A stretch of 64,000 bases of DNA from Varanus komodoensis (GCF_004798865.1 NW_025335438.1:19539883-19603882), one strand, 5' to 3'; shown: positions 23,170 to 35,521, counted from the first letter of the stretch. A program made the numbers and translations. The notes: generated from the sequence alone by a model not told the origin.

Positions 23170-23950
23170 ATTATCTTAGAATAATAGGGTTAGAAAGGGC
23201 CAAGTAGGCCATTGGGTCCAACTTCCTGCTGTTGCAAGACACCAATTTACAGCATCCCACCAGATGACTGTCCAGTTTCTCCTTGAATGTTTCTAGTTTG
23301 GGAGGCCACAACCTTTCCAGGCAACTGGTTCCACTGTCCTATTGGTCTGACAGTGCAGAAACCTTTCCTGATATCTAGCCTGAATCTGTCACAATTGTTA
23401 CAACTTGACTTGATTATTCCGTGTCCTACACTCTGGTATCAGTGAGAAGAGATCTTGACCATCCTCTTTGTGACAGCCTTTGAGGTATTTATAGGCTATC
23501 ATGTCCCCCCTCAGTCTTCTTTTCTCAAGGCTGAACACACCCAATTCTCTCAGTCTCTTCTCACAGGGCAGTATTTCGAAACCCTGGATCATTTTGGTAG
23601 CCCTTCTCTGGACACTTTCAATTTTTTCTGCATCTTTTTAAAATGTTGGTGCCCAGAACTAGGCACAGTATTCTAGATGAATACTGGTCTGAATAAGGAG
23701 TATAGGGGAACTACTACTTCTTGTGATTTGGAAGTAATACTTCTATTAATTCATCCCAAAATAGCATTTGCTCTTTTTGCAGCTGCATCACATGGTTGGC
23801 TCATATTTAGCCTGTTGTCCACAATAACTCTGAGGTCTTTTTTTCCCCCAGTTCCATTGAGCCATGTATTCCCCATCTGGTACTGATGCATCTGGATTCT
23901 TTTTCCTAGGTGGAGAACTTGGCATTTGTCCTTGTTGATGAGAAAACTGC
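23170..23950 (-). mobile_element. CR1 LINE, 3' end
   Basis: Minus-strand CR1. The element 3' UTR is at the left (AGGGTTAGAAAGGGCCAAGT and the TGGGTCCAACTTCCTGC phrase). The end of ORF2 follows: [20 protein letters not shown], then YKYLKGCHKEDGQDLFSLIP at 23398-23592. Further right is a long decayed upstream part of the ORF. It belongs to the CR1 subfamily group whose 3' end contains 'GGTCCAAC'. Moderately old. Confidence 0.8.
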
Positions 23951-24094
23951 TTGGGTTCTCATGCTAAGTCACTTTGCAGCTCGCACAATGACAACCTTCT
24001 ATGGCTTAGTGTAAGGTGAAAGCCCAGTCACTAGCTGCTCCCAGGCAATGATGAGGAAGCCAATGGGAATGCACAGTTGCGCCATTGCACCTTG

Positions 24095-24162
24095 GGAACA
24101 TCAGCTTGCATAAAGAATAAATGCAAAGAATAAATTTTATTCTTTATGCAGGCTGATGTTCC
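24095..24162. repeat. Near-perfect inverted repeat (27-bp stem)
   Basis: The arm at 24095-24121 (GGAACATCAGCTTGCATAAA and on) pairs with 24136-24162 at 26 of 27 positions around a 14-nt loop. The single difference is a G-U-compatible transition. The right arm ends in the same outer bases, so the transcript would fold to one tight hairpin. I do not recognise it as part of a named transposon. Confidence 0.85.
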
Positions 24163-24164
24163 TG

Positions 24165-25680
24165 AGACGTAATTGTTCATCTCCTCCTAAAAGCTACACT
24201 TCAGAGGGTCCTTTCCTCAGTGAACTGCTGAAGTGCAGTAGTTACTTGTCAATAAATAAAATCTCTATCAGCAGGTCCTTGTGTTATCTATTATCGACAT
24301 TAAATATGCTGTTTTATGCCATGTAGAACTGGAGCAAGGCATTTTAAGGTGTTTAAAAATTAATATGTCATGTTTGTTTTGTTTCTTTGGAGTGCTTCTT
24401 ATCTTAATAATGCTGAGTTTGGCATCAAGGGTTTCCATTTCAGTTTTCTCTGAGCGCAGCCAAGCTGTTTACTAACCAGTTGTAACCTTTCTCCCAGTTT
24501 TCTGGGGACTCTCAAAATAGGTTGTTGTGACATGATCCTCCACTTTTAGTGTGCTATTCATGTTGACAGCTGCCTCTGGTAACCAATAGCCTTTTTGTGG
24601 AGCAAAGGTGGCTTACGTGTGGGCTGAGAAGGCCAGGAAACTTGCTGGACTGGAGACTGAGTCCTAGAGATAAATAATATCCACTTGACATTTAAGCAAC
24701 TTTGGGGCTGAGATTTTTCAACTGAACATGCTTCATCCCTAAATTCTATAAAACCTCTGCAGTCTATTCCAAGATGAGATCAAGCTACTTTTAATCAGAC
24801 TTGGCTTAAAAAAAAAGCATTAAAGCCAAATAGCCCTCAAAGCCAAACATATGCATGAGAACATGAATAGTTCAGTGGCCCTCGCACTGGATTTTAAATA
24901 TTGCACGTAAACTTTCAGAGGTAAATGCGGCATTGCTGCTGTGGTGGATGCCCAAAAGGGGAGACAGGGAAAGACGGCAATGACTGTTCACAGGCCAACA
25001 CTAGACGGTAAAATTAAACGTGCATGAGTTACGTACTGATTACATTTTTATCCGTCCTGTCCTCTGTGGAGCTCAAGTATGCACCATTCCTCTGGTGTCC
25101 TGTTTCAATGGCAAAATCTGAGAACCAATTTTCTACTGAGCTATGTCAGATCACTTTGGAATCAGCAGCATTTTCCTCTCAAGGATCTTGCCTTTCTGAA
25201 CAGAAGATGTGCAAATTGTTGGGGTTCAGGCTTTGAAAATACCAGACCCCCATGGATTTAATACTGCATCATCTTTTATGATGATTGCCCTTAAATGTGG
25301 CAAAGAACCTCCCTTTATAGACAGAAGCTATAAAAAACTTGTTTATTTTCTAAGACATCCAAACACAGTTCATTTTCTCTATAGATCTGTGTAATTATCT
25401 TACATAATTAAGAATTTTGTTCACTTGCATGAGAAAATGCACTGTAAATGCAATATAATACTTTTCTTTTAGCATTGATCCCATGATGCTGGCCTTCCCC
25501 TCTCAGCTATATGTGTTTGTGGCATCTGTAACCAGACTCCCTGAGGTTTTGTTTTGTTTTTTTGAGATTTAAAAGTAGCTACAAGGCCTCCAAATTGGAC
25601 TCAGGCCATGGATTGGGGAGGGGGTTCTCTCCATGCATTTCCCTGCTTTAACCCTGGTACACACACATACACACACACAC
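24165..25680. other. No gene recognised
   Basis: Mostly AT-rich. Frames of 60-70 codons (24281-24475, 25024-25394) have no recognisable similarity. A short CA run at 25661-25680 precedes the BovB copy. Confidence 0.45.
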
Positions 25681-25685
25681 TGCTA

Positions 25686-25972
25686 TTAGCAGTTGTTGAT
25701 AGTCGCGGAGTCATGTCCGACCTATCGCAACTCCATGGACAACATTCCTCCAGGCCTTCCTGTCCTCCACCATCCCCTGGAGTCCACTCAAGCTCACACC
25801 AACTGCTTCAGTGACTCCATCTAGCCACCTCATTCTCTGCCGTCCCCTTCTTCTTTTGCCACCTATTGTTCCCAGCATTAGACTCTTCTCCAGGGAGTCC
25901 TTCCTTCTCATTAGGTGGCCAAAGTATGAGTTTCATCTTCAGTATCTGGCCTTCTAAAGAGCAGTCAGGGTT
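25686..25972 (-). mobile_element. RTE/BovB LINE, 3' end
   Basis: Read on the minus strand it ends in the hallmark GTCGGACATGACTCCGCGACTA-type motif, preceded by GACAGGAAGGCCTGGAGGAA and by the ORF end in the frame AGNNRWQKKKGTAENEVARW/RRRGRQRMRWLDGVTEAVGV. This is the conserved BovB C-terminus (rgrqrmrwldgit). The 5' part is missing and the frame has shifts. BovB is abundant in squamates. Confidence 0.88.
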
Positions 25973-26264
25973 ATTAGCAGTACTGGGGAACAAAGAAGTG
26001 GGAGAAAGATAAGTACCCTTATCATAACTTTACCCATTTACTGTATCCATTTATAGTGTATTCTCTGGTATTCTGTACCTTCCATTGATCATAACAACTT
26101 GAGTGTGGGATCCAAAGTAAAGATACACTAAATATGGCTTTTCTCAGAGCCATGATCTTGATCCATTTCAGTCCACAACCTATCTCCAGGCTGCTTAACC
26201 CCTTTAAAATAGTTGAGAGAGCCAGTCAGGGATGTCCAGAGACCCATCTAAGTGTTCTGCATGC

Positions 26265-26506
26265 TATATTTATTTGTTTATAATATTTATACACTGCTCT
26301 TTTTTTCCTTTCAAGGAACTGCATGTGGCTCACATAATTCTCCTCCTCGTCTCAAGCTTATCTTCACAGCAATAGGTCTGTGAGGTAGGTTTTGCTGCAA
26401 ATCTGTGACTAGCCCTGTGAGCCCCATGGCTGATGGGGACTAGAACTCAGGTCTCTTGACTCCCGGTCCTGTATTCTTAACCATTACACCACACAGCTCC
26501 CTCTCT
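26265..26506 (-). mobile_element. tRNA-derived SINE (Sauria-type), nearly complete
   Basis: On the minus strand it begins with a pol III A-box-like TGTGGTGTAATGGTTAAGAAT. It continues through a B-box-like GAGTTCTAGTCCCC, the CAGCCATGGGGCTCACAGGG segment and a CCTACCTCACAGACC core, and ends in an AT-rich tail (ATAAATATTATAAACAAATAAA). This is the layout and approximate length of Sauria SINEs. Confidence 0.75.
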
Positions 26507-26705
26507 TCCATTCAAGTCTCCCATTAGGGTGAGTAGGAGGACATTTTCAATGCTGTTGGAGGATATTTGGGGGAGTTAGCTACTGAGAATGGATGGGCTA
26601 GCCTTCCCATGCAATGTGCCCATTGCTTGTGGGGAGAAACTTCCACTGCCTCCAGTAGGTAACTTTTTTCAAGATTAATTGCATCTTTTTGTCTTTGTGT
26701 ATGAT

Positions 26706-26817
<112 letters not shown>

Positions 26818-27164
26818 CCTGTGTGTATGATTGTCTCTCTCTGTGTATGTATGATTTTGTGTAAATAGGGGTGGGGGAATGAATGGATGTGTTCAAATGG
26901 ACCTTAGCTTTGTCCAATTTTGGCTTGGTTCCCACCCATCATTGCTATGCAACACCATGGGGGAATGTGGCCTGCACTGTGAAAAAGATTCTGAACATTT
27001 GCACTAGAAAACACAGGTCACCTTTTCCATGCTTTATAAGTAACCTTTTGGGGGTTGGGACTGCACAGAATTCTACAGAACCCTGGCAGCAGCACAATGT
27101 GTAGGGCCAAGACACACACATCCAGGCATGTATACACTTACACACATGTGCACACACCCAGAGA

Positions 27165-27618
27165 AATTAGAAACATAGAAACAGAGCGGGTCAGAAGGGG
27201 TCTCCCAGAGCATCTAGTCTGACCCCCGGCTCCAGCTGGCTCCGCTCATGTCATGCCCACCATGTGCATGTCCAGCCTATCCTTGAATACCCTCATCGAT
27301 GGGACCTCAACCACTTCCCGTGGAAGCCCATTCCATTCCCTCGGGGTCCTAACTGTCAGGTAGTGCTTCCTGGCATCTAAATGGAACCGTGGTTCCCTGA
27401 GCTTTGCTCCATTGGAGCAAGTCCTACCTTCCTCTGCAGGGGAGAACAGGTCTCTACCCACCTCTGTGTGACAACCCCTCACATACCTGTATGTTGCCAA
27501 CAGATCCCCTCTGAGTCGCCTCTTCTCCAGGCTGAAGAGATCCAGTTCCCTCAGTCTCACCTCATATGGCATCCCCTGCAAACTGACCACCCAACTTGTG
27601 GCCCTACGCTGCAAGGGT
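27165..27618 (-). mobile_element. CR1 LINE, 3' end, relatively young
   Basis: Minus-strand CR1 3' end with 122 codons of open frame (27246-27614). It includes [33 protein letters not shown], the GRDLFS block, the [19 protein letters not shown] segment and the final [20 protein letters not shown]. The 3' UTR has CAGAGCGGGTCAGAAGGGGT and ends near 27165. It is better preserved than the other CR1 copies here, so likely the youngest of them. Confidence 0.85.
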
Positions 27619-27619
27619 A

Positions 27620-29160
27620 TTTATCCTGAAGAGGTATCTTTTACTACTCTCCCATAGAGACTCTTTACCTTCACTCCCTCATCTTTCCCAAAGACAGAAG
27701 AAATCACAGCTTCCTTGCTTCTCATAGCAGCAACAAACAGTAGCTTGACTAAGGATTGCTTGATCAAGACTGGTTGCAAGAATACGACATCTTCCCAATT
27801 CTGTTTGGCAGGCTGTTGGGGACATAATTCTGCCAGGAAAACAAGCCACAGTGGGATGATTCCTCATATGAGTCCTGGCTGCAAGAACAGGAACTGTGGA
27901 GAAGTTCCCCATCCTTACTTTATACCTGCATTTTACTGTCTTCTTCAACTATTCTTACTATGATCACTTTCACAATTTACCATTAAAGGTATATATGAAA
28001 TAGCATGTACTATTCTATCCTTGTTGAAACGGAAACATATATTCAGTGTGGTTTATGGTGAGTTAGTACTAGATTAGTAGTGCAATCCTGCCCATGCTTA
28101 TTCAGAAGTCATTCCCATTGAGCTTGATGGTGCCTACTTCCATTTCAGCAGGTTCCGATTGCAGCTTCGGTGATCTGAATTTAAGTCTCATCGAGACCTA
28201 TGTACAACTAACTGCATCTGGATTGAAGGCAGTATATTTGTAACTATTTGTCTGTGTGCTCATCTTATTTCTAACAGTTTGTTTTCATCCTCTAATGGTT
28301 GCTAATATATTCTGCTACTTTGGAGGCACTTTGTGCCTTTGCAGTCCTGAATGAAAGCCACAGAGGTTTGCACACAGTATTCATTCTTTTCACAGTATTC
28401 ATTCTTTTCAAAGGGGGGTTCTTGCCCCCCTCTGTGCCTTTCCTATAACATGCTGATTGTGTTTTAGGACTCCTGGCAGCTCTGGTGCTTTGAATGTGAC
28501 ACTAATTCATCTTTAGGATACTTCATTTAAAATCAAGTAGCTATGGGGAAAGTGCTATAAATGTCTTCATATACTGGCTGTCATCCTATGGAGAGCATAT
28601 CCATGCTGCCTGCCAGGCACAGAATCTTCAGTAAGCCCACCATAACATGTGATACTGAACAAAGAATCAGGCAGAACTGAGCGAAATAGCTAAACACATG
28701 TTGCAATCACCCTGTAAGTAGAAATCAGTTACCTTTCCCTTCTTCCAGGTGGTGTTTTATGTATTAGTTTATAACTGGGATGTCCACTGGATTTGGATAA
28801 ATTCCAAAGCCACAGTGGTCCAGTCCTATTAGGACCCAAGGCAAAATGCTCTTCTTTCTGAAGCTATCAGAAATCATTTTGGATAGGATACTCAAGTTCA
28901 CATTTTATGTCTTCAAATAGTATATTTTAGTTTCCTTTCTCTAAATACTGCATGGGAAGGGGCAGGTTCAATTGAGCCTTTGACAGATACCGTCTAACCC
29001 TAGGGCATGTGTTACCATAGGAACCAATCACTAGGTTCTGTGAGTAGGCAACATGCAGAGTTGCAGCCTTGAATGCATATGAGAACATCCCATGGTGAGC
29101 CCAATCATCTGCCGGGTACACTGTGGGTTGTTTCACCTTGAGCAACTTAATTGCAAGATG
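27620..29160. other. Mostly unassigned; one possible short palindromic repeat
   Basis: No gene recognised. At 28076-28150 the phrase GTGCAATCCTGCCCATGCTT followed by CCATTGAGCTTGATGG and TACTTCC resembles a widespread squamate palindromic repeat ('cagtgcaatcctatgcac...'). At 28373-28410 an 18-19-bp word (CACAGTATTCATTCTTTT) is duplicated in tandem. Confidence 0.4.
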
Positions 29161-29164
29161 GCTT

Positions 29165-29475
29165 GTCATGAGATGCAGACTTGACCAACATCTGCAAGAT
29201 TACCTTTGTTCATGTTTATTGACACTCCTGAAGAAATCTAAAAAGTCAGTGGGACATGGCTTCTCTTTTTGAAGCCATGCTGATTCTTTTTCAGCAACAT
29301 TTTTCACTCTGTATTCTTGATATTTTTATCTTTAATAGTGCTACCCACCAATTTACCTGGTGAAGGCATTAAACCAACTGGCCTAATATTTCCTGAATTC
29401 TCTCTAGATAGTTGTACAAAAATTGGTGCTACATTCACAATTCTCCAATCTTGCAGTGCAGAAGCTGACATTTTA
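29165..29475 (-). mobile_element. CR1-related LINE fragment (RT region)
   Basis: The plus-strand text runs in the order of the reverse complement of a CR1/L3-like RT 3' part: AAGCCATGCTGATTCTTTTT, then TTTAATAGTGCTACCCACCA, ATTTACCTGGTGAAGGCATT and AAACCAACTGGCCTAATATT, a phrase set repeatedly found in amniote CR1-like elements. Decayed and short. Confidence 0.55.
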
Positions 29476-29699
29476 TTATTTTATTTTATTTTAATCATGA
29501 GTTGCAAAAATCAAAACAAAAACAAAGTTAACAAGTTAAAAAGAGAAAAATAAATTGCTACTGTTTTCTTATGTGAAATCTGAGTGAATGTATTGTAGCG
29601 AATACATATGTATTATGTATCCCTATATATTTTATGTGTAGCAAAATATACAACTAATCATATGTATTCAAGGAAGCTATGCAAGAAAGAAAGCCAAGA

Positions 29700-29880
29700 T
29701 AAGCATATATTTATCCTAGAATATATCTAAAGAGCATTCATTCAAAAATTGAAATCATCATCAAGTCCTCAAATGATTTTTTTCAAAGTGGTTCATCCTT
29801 CCAAGATTTTACTATTGGTATTTTAGCTCTCAAAAAGGTACAGAGAATCCATTTATCTTGACCTTGTGTTGAGTTCCAAA
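29700..29880 (-). mobile_element. Possible L1 LINE fragment
   Basis: In one minus-strand frame near 29795-29850 the peptide LLRAKIPIVKSWKDEPL resembles the late L1 ORF2 segment (A.I.IAK.WKD...P). The rest is decayed, so the call is tentative. Confidence 0.35.
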
Positions 29881-29952
29881 AGATGGGTAAACAGTTCAGG
29901 AAAACATGCATATCCATAATTATTAAAGAACTTTCCAGCACAAATTTTGCCC

Positions 29953-30459
29953 CTATGAAGCAAAAAGAAGAAGCAGTGAATTGAACAATGCCAAAACATG
30001 TGAGAGTAACATTGACTGCATTATGCCACCAACAATTAGCTGACTGGGGTAAACCTTTATTAAAAAGACATTGTGGTGTCCAGGAATATCAGTTAATACG
30101 GAATGAATTGTAACCTGAGTTCCATTACCCCTTCTGAGATAGCTTCCAACAAAGTGATCCATTGATTGACCTGAAACTAGATTGAAATGGATCCAAATAA
30201 TGAGTAGATCCAAGAGTGCCTTGAGTTGTACATCAAGCACCTCTTGAGCATCTTGCCAAAGAAAGGATATTTTTGACTTGCTGTAGTTATTATAGTCCAC
30301 AGGGTCGAAGGATGGATCCAAACAAAGTTGAAGGGTAAATACTAACAAGCCAAAGAGAACAAACGTCTTTGTGTCTGCCATGTTGAGACAAAACTCTGTT
30401 GAGAAACAGATCTTGGATAACAACTGACAGTTGAGAAGCTGAGGCAGGTGGTAGCACAC
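29953..30459 (-). CDS. 168-codon frame, possible secreted protein or retrogene
   Basis: Not recognised. The frame is open for 168 codons. The second Met (30378-30380) has a good context (AACATGGC) and starts MADTKTFVLFGLLVFTLQLC, which looks like a cleavable signal peptide. After it come a basic/polar segment and the phrase QDAQEVLDVQLKALLDLLII, one NGT sequon-like site, and a hydrophobic C-terminus (HVLALFNSLLLLFAS) that could be a membrane or GPI-anchor signal. Only a few cysteines are present. There is no intron, promoter or poly(A) evidence, and a possible L1 fragment lies just downstream, so a retrocopy is one option. Chance is another: AT-rich DNA gives hydrophobic frames easily. I would not assign a function. 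Confidence 0.3.
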   Translation of the reverse strand: MCYHLPQLLNCQLLSKICFSTEFCLNMADTKTFVLFGLLVFTLQLCLDPSFDPVDYNNYSKSKISFLWQDAQEVLDVQLKALLDLLIIWIHFNLVSGQSMDHFVGSYLRRGNGTQVTIHSVLTDIPGHHNVFLIKVYPSQLIVGGIMQSMLLSHVLALFNSLLLLFAS

Positions 30460-33430
30460 AGTTTATCTGGAAAGATCAAACATAACTAGCATGTAGGACT
30501 GGTTCCTAGAGATTTTAGGAATAATATTTAGCACTTTTTGAGAGTTCAAGCACTTTACATATTTCATCTTGTATCCCCGAAGACCACTCAGTATAATGAT
30601 TATCATTATATCACTGCTCAGGGAATGCACTACCAGAAGAATATATCACATTCAGAAGAGGGGGAGGACTTGTGCATTAAAGGCATGATCCTATGTCATT
30701 TGCCCTTGATGCATGCAAGCTTCTGCACACAGTGGTTTCTGTGCATGCAGTGCAGGATGTGAGACATTTAAGAAAAAGAGAAAAGAAGGCTGGGGCACCA
30801 TGTGGACACAGCATACGCTGTCAGCCCCAGTTAACTTTCCCTCCCTGTCTATTTGGCACACGTCTTTAGTTCTCTCCAAGGTTTCTCTCAACCTGGTGAT
30901 GCAGCTGGAACTGTTTTCCTGCACTGGTTGTGAAGGTGGTTGGGCAGGGGCTCTGCATTTGGGGTCCCAGGACCGTGAAGACCTCCAAGCTGGAGCTGTG
31001 AATAATTCAGTGGCCCTCCAAACAATTGCAGGAGGCGATAGGACTGCACCATAATTACTTTAAAGCCCTTGTTGGTGTTCTATTTCTTACTAATGAACTC
31101 AAATACCAAACTGTAAAGCTGATTCGGTGGCCTCCATGTCCCAACTGCTTAATTTGTTTTATCATCTTCTAATAAAAACAACTTTGAATAATAGGGCATA
31201 TAGAAAGGCAATAAACACAAATGCTAAATGGAACTTTGTGTGGACAAGTGGACCATTCCCCAGATAATGGTAATAGAAGGAAACATCCCCACTAAAATAA
31301 ATTTCTTAAAAAGAGAATCTTCCAGAGTTTTGTTCCTCGATGTTATGGTTCAGAGTAGAGATTTGTTACAGAGGTTGGTTTTGGATGTGTGCCTCAACTT
31401 CAGCAGTTGATGTCACACCAGAAATATTGCCAGGGAAGGGAGTTCAGTTCAAAGTACAGAAAACATCTAAATTGTATGGCTGCAGACTCCACTAGTCTCT
31501 TTCCATGGAAACACGCTATTCCCAAATTCCAAGTCCACAGTGCAGCATGGCAGTAACAGAGGCATGGGACAGAGTCCCCTGGGTCTACACACTTTTCCCA
31601 GAAAGAAAAATAAAAGCCAAATATTTGTGTGTTCTTATCAAGTTTGTCCCTGAGATCAAGGTTGCTTTCTTTTTTCACCTTGGATTTTTTTAATCAATCG
31701 CCTTTCACTCAGATTGTTGGTTTTTTCCCCCTTCTGTTAAAAGGTGACACATCCCTTGAATGAAGAAAATACTGCAGGATCACTGTGACATTGCTGTTTT
31801 ATGCAACCGTTATTGTTCTTTACTTCATTTGGCAGATCAGATGTGGTGTCCACACTACCACTTGCAATGTCACAGACTATTTTGAACAAGTATACTACAG
31901 CTGCTGTGTATTTCCCTTGGATGTAAAATAGGGACTAAAGATGCTGTCAGATTTGGGGTGGAGGCAGGGGGGCTGAGCAGGCAAGGGTCTCCCTGCCAGT
32001 CCTCTTATTTATTTATTTATTTATTTATTTGTTTGTTTGTTTGTTATTTTGTTTGTGTTGTTCCACTGGAAGGCAGTAAGGGTCAGCTTGGCTTCTTTTG
32101 CCTGCTACCTCTCCCAGTCAGCTACTAAAAGGAACTGCTGTGGCAACCATCTGGTGGAGGCTGCAGCCGCGAGGTGCAACATTTTCAATAAACAGGGTTT
32201 TTAACTTTGCTAACTTTGAGGAGCAGTGAGCTGAAGCAAGCACACATTGCCACTGCGAGAGTGCAATCCATGAGGAATCCTGAGCATCTAAGGAGCAGTC
32301 TGTCATTCCAAGGCTCACAAAGACAGAATTTGATTGGTTCAGCTTACTTCTGCATAAATTTAACAAATTACACCCCACTGCACTCATTTATAATGATATT
32401 CTATTGGGCTGCAGCTTCCATTTAGTAGCAAGTCAACAGCAGCAGGAGGAGTCGCTGCCCCTTGTTAGAGCATGCATTTAGTGCAACACGTAGAGCTATC
32501 ACCAGGTGTAGGTCCAGGGACATGTGGTCTTGGAAGCCCCCAATCAACTCTCTCTTCATCTATTCTCTATCTATGTAATCCATGTTAATTACTCCTCCAC
32601 TCAGTAAGTTCTTTGGGTGATTTACATAGCTATAAAAAGAATAAAGTGCAACCATTTAAAAATGCAGTAAAACCAGAGAGCCTCTAAAATCAAGGAGTGA
32701 TATTAAGCACTGAAAGTGATGTTTTTAACAGCTGGTAGAAGGCCTACAAGCCAACCTAATTTCCCTAGAGAGGTGCTGCTACACAAAAGGCCCTGACCCA
32801 GACCCATCAGCCTCACTCCTTTGGAAGGGGGAGCACAGAGCAGATGGAACACACAGACTAGGATCCGGTTCATACAGGATCCCCATCTTCCCTTGAACTG
32901 GTAACTATGAGAAGCATTAACTACCCACAGTTTTTGGAAAAAACCCTTTACAGTTCTGCTGCTAAACTATGTTCTATGGACCAGCTAGTATTTGGTGTAT
33001 GAGTATGGTCAATGTACTGACACTTACCTGGTCTGTACAACATGAAAACCCATCATGGCTAATAACTCATGGTGGGTTGTCATGTTTTGTAAACCTAGAG
33101 CATTTTTTTTCTTTTTTGGCCGGATGGCTTAATTTTCATGAGTGACCCACCCTGAAAACCCATGGCTTATTTTATATGTGCTTATTTTAAACCCATGGCT
33201 TATTTAACTACCTTCAGCAGTTTATTATGCTGTCCAAACCTGGCAGGGTATCTTCACCATGGGCTGAAGCTAGTACACTGGGCTGAAAGCAACAGAACAA
33301 AATCCAATAGTGACAAATGCAAGTTCTCCCCCTAAGAAAAAGGAACCTAATGCATTCATGCAAGAAGGGGAATACATGGCTCATCATCACTATCATTGGT
33401 TTCTTTCATGCAGAGCACATAGGGCAGCAT
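30460..33430. other. No gene recognised; a TTTA/TTTG run and word repeats
   Basis: No coding exon recognised. 32005-32050 is a TTTA then TTTG tetranucleotide run, possibly the tail of a decayed minus-strand LINE or SINE. 33040-33210 holds an inverted pair (ATGAAAACCCATCATGG against CATGGTGGGTTGTCAT) and two direct copies of AAACCCATGGCTTATTT. Confidence 0.45.
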
Positions 33431-33439
33431 ACATGACTC

Positions 33440-33700
33440 AACAGCACTGAAAAAGACCTTGGAGTTATTTTGAACAACAGGCTAAATATGAGCCAACAAT
33501 TTGATGTAGCTGTAAAAAGGGCAAATTCTATTTTGGGATGCATCAATAGAAATCATCACTTCCAAAATGAGAGACTAGTTCCCCTTTACTCTAGACATCA
33601 CCTAGAATACTGTGTTCAATTCTGGGCACCCAAGTTTTGCAAAGATGCAGAAAACTAGAAAGGGTTCAGAGGAGGGCAACAAAGACAAGAATGAGACAGA
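33440..33700 (+). mobile_element. CR1 LINE fragment (late ORF2)
   Basis: Plus strand translates as DLGVILNNRLNMSQQFDVAV, KRANSILGCI, then NERLVPLYSRHHLEYCVQFW and APKFCKDAEN, the CR1 segment between the RT and the C-terminal block. Mostly open, with a stop at its end; the 3' end of the element is missing. Confidence 0.8.
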
Positions 33701-33829
33701 AACAAGCCATGGTTTGTCTGTCAGGAGCACTGTAGGTTGTTCAGTGACCAACCAACCAATGCTAGCTTATTTTCAGGGTGGCTTAGCATGATATGTGATC
33801 CCCCCATGCATACACCCTGCTTCTTTCCC

Positions 33830-35185
33830 ACAGCAAGTGCATCTAGGGAGCCCTGGAGAACACTACCTGCAAACTACCACCCAGAGAAAATCAGTCCGTG
33901 CTGGCCTATCGAATTCCCTATTATTCACGCAATCAGGGTGGTGCTCTGAAGTGCAGAACAGCACGTGTTCAGAGTATTTCTTTTTATGAGAGCTGTCAAA
34001 CAGCTTGCTGTTGACTTGCTCTAACATATCAGGCACTTGGGAAACATGGAATGATGTCAGTGGGAAAAAGAGAAGTATCAATTCTGTGTTTCACAACAGA
34101 AGTAATACACAAAGCTGACTAAACTGGTGTTCCATAAGGCCATAAAGCCAAAAGTCTAAAATGACCTATCTAGACTACTGTTTCAATTTAGCAGCAGTCA
34201 AAACTAACATGCTGCCTTATACCTGACTGGATGTGGTCTGTTCAGTATCACACCATGCTGGCCTGAACGCCTTTGTACTCATGAGGTCTTCATCAACACA
34301 GCATTTTAAACATGGTTTCCTTGTGTGGCCAGTGAAGTATTAAGAAGTAAACATAATTTTGCAAATGCAGATAGCCTAATTTCACAGCTCATGGTATCGT
34401 TTAGCAGAGATTAATTCTGATGCATTCAATAGGACTGTTGCATTATCCTAGGGCCATCACATACTTTCCGTGTAATATACAGATTGGTCAGTCTCCCAGG
34501 TGGCTTCTTTGTTTTTGCCTTCCCTACAACTACTGAACACATTTGTGTATTCTGTTTTGCCATCCATGGATAAAGTGATGAAAACTGGATTTTGCAAGCA
34601 TTCCATTACCAAATGTACACAGAAATTATCTGAGATTTAAATTATGAATGCATTTCATTAACATAATTACTGTATCATCAAGTGAGTTCTTTCTATTATA
34701 CACTCAATTGTCCCTGTCACGTAGACATATTAAGTTCTAATAGTTATGTATGGGGGGGGGGTTCAGCCTTCCCATTACACTGGAAGTAGTTAAAAGCAAG
34801 AAAAATATTGGTATGCTATTTAAGTGTATGGTGCTATGATAAAGATCCTGCTGTGTATCCTGGCTCTGCAATTGGCAAATGCCTGCATTACCAGCTCTTT
34901 TCCCTCTGTTTTTCCCCACTTATTGTTCCACAAAGAACACCACAAAGTGGTTTAACTGTGTGCAGCCGGAAAGTCATGCCTGTACAATTAAGGAGCATAT
35001 TGACACTGACTTGTGCCTGATAACTCTAAGCACTCTCCAATATACCTTCAGTGTACACCAAAATCATACAGTAAAGATAAGTATATATCCCTTCTTTTTG
35101 TCATGGGCTGAAAACTAAGTAATGGCAACAGTTTAATATGATCCAAACCATTAATATCTGATGGCAACAGATATACTGCATCAGG
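33830..35185. other. No gene recognised
   Basis: AT-rich sequence with no assignable repeat. Short G run at 34753-34762. Confidence 0.45.
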
Positions 35186-35189
35186 GCTA

Positions 35190-35521
35190 CATGAGAACAT
35201 AAGGAAAGCCATGCTGGATCAGACCAATGATCCATGTAGTCCAGCAGTCCAGTACACACAGTGGAAAACCAGCTCCCACAGGATCCCTCTGGCTGCCCAA
35301 GCTCCTTGGCAGCTGAGGTATGCAGGCACACAACCAGCAAGGCCAATGATAACCTTCTCCTCAATGAATCTTTTTAATCCCTTGTGAAGCCATCCAAATT
35401 GGTGGTCATAATCACTTCCCATGGCAGCAGATTCCATAGCTTTACCATACATTGTGAGAAGAAGTACTGGAATAGACACCACATAACCAATGTCAGATGT
35501 TTCTGCCCTTTATCTCTTAGA
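35190..35521 (-). mobile_element. CR1 LINE, 3' end
   Basis: The plus-strand text begins GAACATAAGGAAAGCCATGC, TGGATCAGACCAATGATCCA and GTAGTCCAGCAGTCCAGTAC. This is the reverse complement of a common squamate CR1 3' UTR, followed by CCATCCAAATTGGTGGTCAT and the end of ORF2. The same subfamily occurs at 39190 and 56130. Confidence 0.75.
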
